A DNA stretch of 42,716 nt, taken from NCBI GenBank assembly GCA_946494345.1, contig CAMMBX010000003.1:1-42716 (forward strand), in the 5' to 3' direction. The notes beneath the pieces were generated by a model. The model saw only the letters and a program-made list of their open reading frames with translations, had not been told where the DNA came from and made no database searches. The position numbers and the translations under genes were made by a program. Of this stretch, positions 39,724-42,716 are shown in pieces (position 1 is the first letter of the stretch; every line of letters begins with the position of its first letter). The stretch comes from an uncultured Mycoplasmatota bacterium (GTDB lineage: Bacteria; Bacillota_I; Bacilli_A; RF39; UBA660).

Positions 39724-41631
39724 ATGAATAAGGGAGTAAAAGTAGGGGTAGTTATTTTTATATTTTTAATAGTTGCATTAGTTTTTGCTGTTTCGATGAC
39801 TGATAGTGAGCCTACTGATAAGTTTTTAAGTGAGATAGAAATACAGGAAGATGGTTCTATTAAGGTGAGAGAACTTATTAAGATGAATGGGGACTTTAAT
39901 GGTATGGAACGTGATGTTAGTTATGCCAGTTATAATAATAGACCATATAGTGGTGATATAAGTGCTATTGAGGGAAATAGCGATTTATATGATGGTAGTG
40001 GTATTACTGATGTTAGTGTTGGTTCTATTAGTGACGATGGTGATCTTACTTTTGATGACTTTAATAGAAGTGTTAACTATTTTGATGAAGTTAATTTTGC
40101 AAGTAATGGAGAATCTTCTAAATATACCTATAATACTTTTATGAATGAAATTAATTTAAAACTTTTTAATCCTAGTGATTTAGATGAAATCTTTTATATA
40201 GAGTATACTGTTACTGATGTAGTAGTTGTTCATAATGATGTTGCAGAACTTGCCTGGAATACTTTAGGTGATGGTTATAGAGAAAATATTGGAGATTATG
40301 AAGTTAAAGTAATACTACCTAATAGCGATAGTGATTATAGAGTATGGTTACATGGACCTTTGAATGGAGAAATAGAAAGAACTAGTAATAGTGAAGCGAT
40401 TGGTACGTTTAACTTTTTAGGAGCATATAATCCTGTTAGTATTAGATTAATATTTAATAAAGATTTAGTACCTAATGCTACTAAAATGAGTGGTTTAACT
40501 GCTAAAGATGCTATTATAGATTATCAGGCTAAATTAAGTGATGAAGCGAATGATGAAAGAGAAAAAATTCAAAGACAAAATATGACTTTAATAATAGTAA
40601 GTAGTATTTGGGGTGTTATTGCTATTTCTCTTGCAGTTGGTGTTTATTTAAGAGAAAGAAAAATGAAGAAAACTGCCTTTAATATGGAATATTTTAGAGA
40701 CTTTCCTGCAAGTTATGGTCCAGAAGTATTAGAGTATTTATTAGATAAGAATGTAACAGAAAAAAGTTTATCGGCAACAATATTAAATCTAATATATAAG
40801 AAAGTATTAAAAGTAGAAAAGATTGATAATAAGAGAAAAGATGATTATAAACTAATATTACAAGAGTATGATGAATCTAGTTTAACTGAAACAGAAAAGA
40901 TAGCATTAAATTTAATTATCAATGAGGTGGGTAATAGTAAAGAAGTAGTATTATCTCATATAAAAGAGCATTGTTCTAGTTTAAGTAATGCTAATAGAGT
41001 AATGGATTTATATAATGATTTTGTTAAGACTAGTAAAACTTTAGGTAAAAGTGAAAACTTCTTTGCTAAGACTCCAGGGTTAGTAGCATTTACAGTTATT
41101 TTTAGTTTACTAGGACTTATTTTAACATTTATTAGTTTTACTTTAGATTTATCTTGGCTAGGAATAATAATTATTATTCTTATGATAGCATTAATCATCT
41201 TTGTAGTAACTAGAAAGTTTTATACAAAGAAAGGTGCGGATGATTATGCTAAATGGATGGCTCATAAAAGATTTTTAGAAGATTTTAGTAGATTTAATGA
41301 AAAAGAGTTACCTGAAGTAACTCTATGGGATAAATATTTAGTTTATGCAGTTGTCTTAGACTGTGCTGATAAGTTATCTAAAGAGATGGAATTAAAGATG
41401 CCAAATATGGATACAAATGATACTGCTTATGTAGGTTATAATCCATTAATGACTCATTATATTATAACTTCTAATATTTATTCTAGTATAAATAGTGGTA
41501 TTCATACTGCCGTTGCATCATCACGTTCCTCAATCGCTGCAAGTCAAGCTTCAAGTGGCGGAGGCTTTGGAGGAGGCTCTATTGGTGGTGGAGGTTCCTT
41601 CGGAGGTGGAGGCGGCGGAGGCCGTTTCTAA
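39724..41631 (+). CDS. DUF2207 membrane protein
   Basis: About 635 residues from ATG 39724 (gaggag 9 bases upstream; ATG 39718 is close to the RBS and also possible). N-terminal TM (about 5-23), an extracytoplasmic beta-rich domain of about 240 residues (EIQEDGSIKVRELIKMNGDFNGMERD), a TM near 287-308, a cytoplasmic part, a TM pair near 450-495, and a Gly-rich tail of SGGGFGGGS type. This is the DUF2207 architecture, commonly paired with LemA. Function unknown. Its last four bases overlap the convergent hydrolase gene. Confidence 0.85.
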   Translation: MNKGVKVGVVIFIFLIVALVFAVSMTDSEPTDKFLSEIEIQEDGSIKVRELIKMNGDFNGMERDVSYASYNNRPYSGDISAIEGNSDLYDGSGITDVSVGSISDDGDLTFDDFNRSVNYFDEVNFASNGESSKYTYNTFMNEINLKLFNPSDLDEIFYIEYTVTDVVVVHNDVAELAWNTLGDGYRENIGDYEVKVILPNSDSDYRVWLHGPLNGEIERTSNSEAIGTFNFLGAYNPVSIRLIFNKDLVPNATKMSGLTAKDAIIDYQAKLSDEANDEREKIQRQNMTLIIVSSIWGVIAISLAVGVYLRERKMKKTAFNMEYFRDFPASYGPEVLEYLLDKNVTEKSLSATILNLIYKKVLKVEKIDNKRKDDYKLILQEYDESSLTETEKIALNLIINEVGNSKEVVLSHIKEHCSSLSNANRVMDLYNDFVKTSKTLGKSENFFAKTPGLVAFTVIFSLLGLILTFISFTLDLSWLGIIIIILMIALIIFVVTRKFYTKKGADDYAKWMAHKRFLEDFSRFNEKELPEVTLWDKYLVYAVVLDCADKLSKEMELKMPNMDTNDTAYVGYNPLMTHYIITSNIYSSINSGIHTAVASSRSSIAASQASSGGGFGGGSIGGGGSFGGGGGGGRF

Positions 41632-42389
41632 TCCTCAAGAAAACATAAAATAATTTTAATAATTACATAAGTATTTTCTAAATAACAAAAGTGGGTACAA
41701 TTAGGAAAGATGATAAGCTCACTATTTGTTATTTTTTTGTGCATTAATTTACCATCTTTTAGGGGTGTATCTATATCTTTTTCTCCCCAGAGTATTAGAG
41801 TATTGGTATTAATAGAGGATAGATACTTAGTAAGGTCTAGATTGACAATATTTTTAAAAGTCTCTCGCATATTTTCATCTAATGATTGATAATCACTACT
41901 TGAAAACTTATTGAAAAGATATGTTTTAAACTTGTGTTTAAGCTTTTTAGGAAGATAATTGGCAATACTTTGTAGAGTCTTATATAGTTTTAATCTTAAT
42001 TTTTTCTTTAAAGTCATCTTAGGTTTTATACCAGCGCTGTCTATTAATATTAGATTTTTAATAGGAATATTATATTTAGAAGATAGAAGTATGGCAATTC
42101 TACCTCCAAAAGAATGGGCAATGATATTAGAATTAGATATATTTAAGTCATTAAGAAATTTAATTATTATTTTAGTATAATCATCCATAGTAAGATTATA
42201 ATTAGGAAAGGTGGTATTTCCAAAGCCTGGGTAGTCTATTATATATACAGTATAATCTATCATTAAAATATTAATTATTTCTAAGAAGGTATTTCTTGTT
42301 TCTCCCCAACCTGGTAATATAACAATAGTATCTTTTCCCTCTCCATATTTTAAATAAGATAATTTTATATCTTTATAGTCAATAGTCAT
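41628..42389 (-). CDS. Alpha/beta hydrolase
   Basis: 253 residues from ATG 42389 (aggtg upstream; GTG 42398 is the longest frame). Oxyanion strand VILPGWG at 23-29, nucleophile elbow AHSFGG with Ser93, Asp in LILWGEKDIDTPL and His in NCTHFCYLE near the end complete the catalytic triad. Cytoplasmic, with a cap region between about 120 and 180. Substrate unknown: esterase, lipase or C-C hydrolase are all possible. Convergent overlap with the DUF2207 gene. Confidence 0.85.
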   Translation of the reverse strand: MTIDYKDIKLSYLKYGEGKDTIVILPGWGETRNTFLEIINILMIDYTVYIIDYPGFGNTTFPNYNLTMDDYTKIIIKFLNDLNISNSNIIAHSFGGRIAILLSSKYNIPIKNLILIDSAGIKPKMTLKKKLRLKLYKTLQSIANYLPKKLKHKFKTYLFNKFSSSDYQSLDENMRETFKNIVNLDLTKYLSSINTNTLILWGEKDIDTPLKDGKLMHKKITNSELIIFPNCTHFCYLENTYVIIKIILCFLED

Positions 42390-42420
42390 ATACAACACCT
42401 ATTATAGGATATGTAACTGA

Positions 42421-42540
42421 AGTAAGATTGTTTATGGAAATTTATTGTCAAAGTTTGGTCTATGTGTTAATATTGTAATAGATAAGATTGGGGAAATAGA
42501 CGAATATATAAATAAAGTATTAAAAGTAATAATTTGGTAA
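42421..42540 (+). pseudogene. Possible 3' remnant of a degraded gene
   Basis: A 39-codon frame with no usual start and with plausible protein-like content (SKFGLCVNIVIDKIG, EIDEYINKVLKVI) ends at TAA 42538. An in-frame TGA lies directly upstream. It might be the tail of a lost gene, or chance. Confidence 0.2.
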
Positions 42541-42562
42541 TATTAAAAATAGAGGTGTATTG

Positions 42563-42697
42563 ATGAGAAGATTATTATTAGAAACAAGTTTTAGTAAAAT
42601 ATATATAATAGTAATGGTTGTAATAACTCTATTAATAGTAGGAGGATATTTCTCCTATGCCATGGGGACTTATGTCAAGAAAGTGGACACATTTTAG
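42563..42697 (+). pseudogene. 5' fragment of a secreted-protein gene cut by an insertion
   Basis: ATG 42563 with agaggtg upstream starts a basic N-terminus and a TM ending LLIVGGYFSYAM, which looks like the start of secreted TasA/camelysin-like or surface proteins. Right after it the sequence changes (GTYVKKVDTF, stop). The break agrees with an insertion-sequence end at about 42671. The rest of the gene is outside the window or lost. Confidence 0.45.
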
Positions 42698-42716
42698 AGG
42701 GGGTTTTTATAAATTT
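42671..42716. mobile_element. Possible insertion sequence end at window edge
   Basis: The string TGTCAAGAAAGTGGACAC (42673-42690) resembles IS3-family termini of Bacillota as I recall them. It lies just where the secreted-protein frame loses its pattern and at the window edge, as expected where an assembly ends in a repeated element. No transposase is visible. Confidence 0.4.

Noticed and set aside
1-42716. Mycoplasma genetic code (TGA = Trp)
   Set aside because: Genes such as pncB and VirB2-like copy 2 end at TGA at natural protein ends, and Trp is TGG throughout.
1-42716. CRISPR arrays, tRNA or rRNA genes
   Set aside because: No regularly spaced repeats and no cloverleaf or rRNA-like sequence was noticed by eye; the VapD-like protein shares the Cas2 fold only.

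Overview
The window is AT-rich, with genes packed tightly on the + strand, strong Shine-Dalgarno sites (aggagg type) and promoters of the form TTGACA-N17-TATAAT or extended TGnTATAAT. TGA works as a stop codon (for example at the end of pncB), so this is not a code-4 Mycoplasma. The single-membrane T4SS genes (PrgI-like, VirB4, bifunctional wall hydrolase, VirD4), a class B sortase, LemA plus DUF2207, YlmH and an SspI-like spore protein point to a low-GC Bacillota. My best guess is an uncultured gut lineage of the RF39/Erysipelotrichales type; this is inference.

Region 1 (1-373): the 3' part of a broken thioredoxin-like lipoprotein gene on the minus strand, back to back with the promoter of the large locus.

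Region 2 (374-25883): one long co-directional block of 22 genes that combines two machines. The first half is Tad/type IVc-pilus-like: membrane and pilin-like surface proteins, a class B sortase, a 904-residue Cys-rich secreted protein, a small one-TM protein, CpaB/SAF protein, CpaF/TadA ATPase, TadB, TadC, a 52-residue Flp-like pilin, a TadE-like pseudopilin and a TadZ/CpaE-like protein with a degenerate P-loop. The second half is a Gram-positive type IV secretion system: three proteins carrying the same VirB2-like two-TM module, VirB6/TrbL-like, PrgI/VirB3-like, a TrsD-like protein, VirB4, an M23-plus-glucosaminidase-like wall hydrolase, two VirB8-like anchored proteins and VirD4. No relaxase, primase, integrase or prepilin peptidase is visible. 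Internal promoters precede the pilin gene, the VirB2-like genes and virD4. This hybrid locus is the main candidate for an undescribed system.

Region 3 (25884-26892): a VapD-like (Cas2-fold) gene and a small unknown gene, ending at a terminator.

Region 4 (26919-35914): a nearly complete NAD salvage cluster: pncA, pncB, a frameshifted small gene, nadE, a divergent radical-SAM methylthiotransferase-like gene, nadD, an ADP-ribosylglycohydrolase, pncC (CinA C-terminal type), an NrtR-like Nudix regulator and nadK. Nicotinamide is deamidated (PncA), converted to NaMN (PncB), adenylated (NadD), amidated (NadE) and phosphorylated (NadK); PncC recycles NMN.

Region 5 (35920-42716): housekeeping and hypothetical genes: ylmH and an unknown partner on the minus strand, a two-TM protein, a UcpA-like SDR, an unknown 140-residue protein, an SspI-like small spore protein, lemA and a DUF2207 protein, an alpha/beta hydrolase, and at the edge a gene apparently cut by the end of an insertion sequence.
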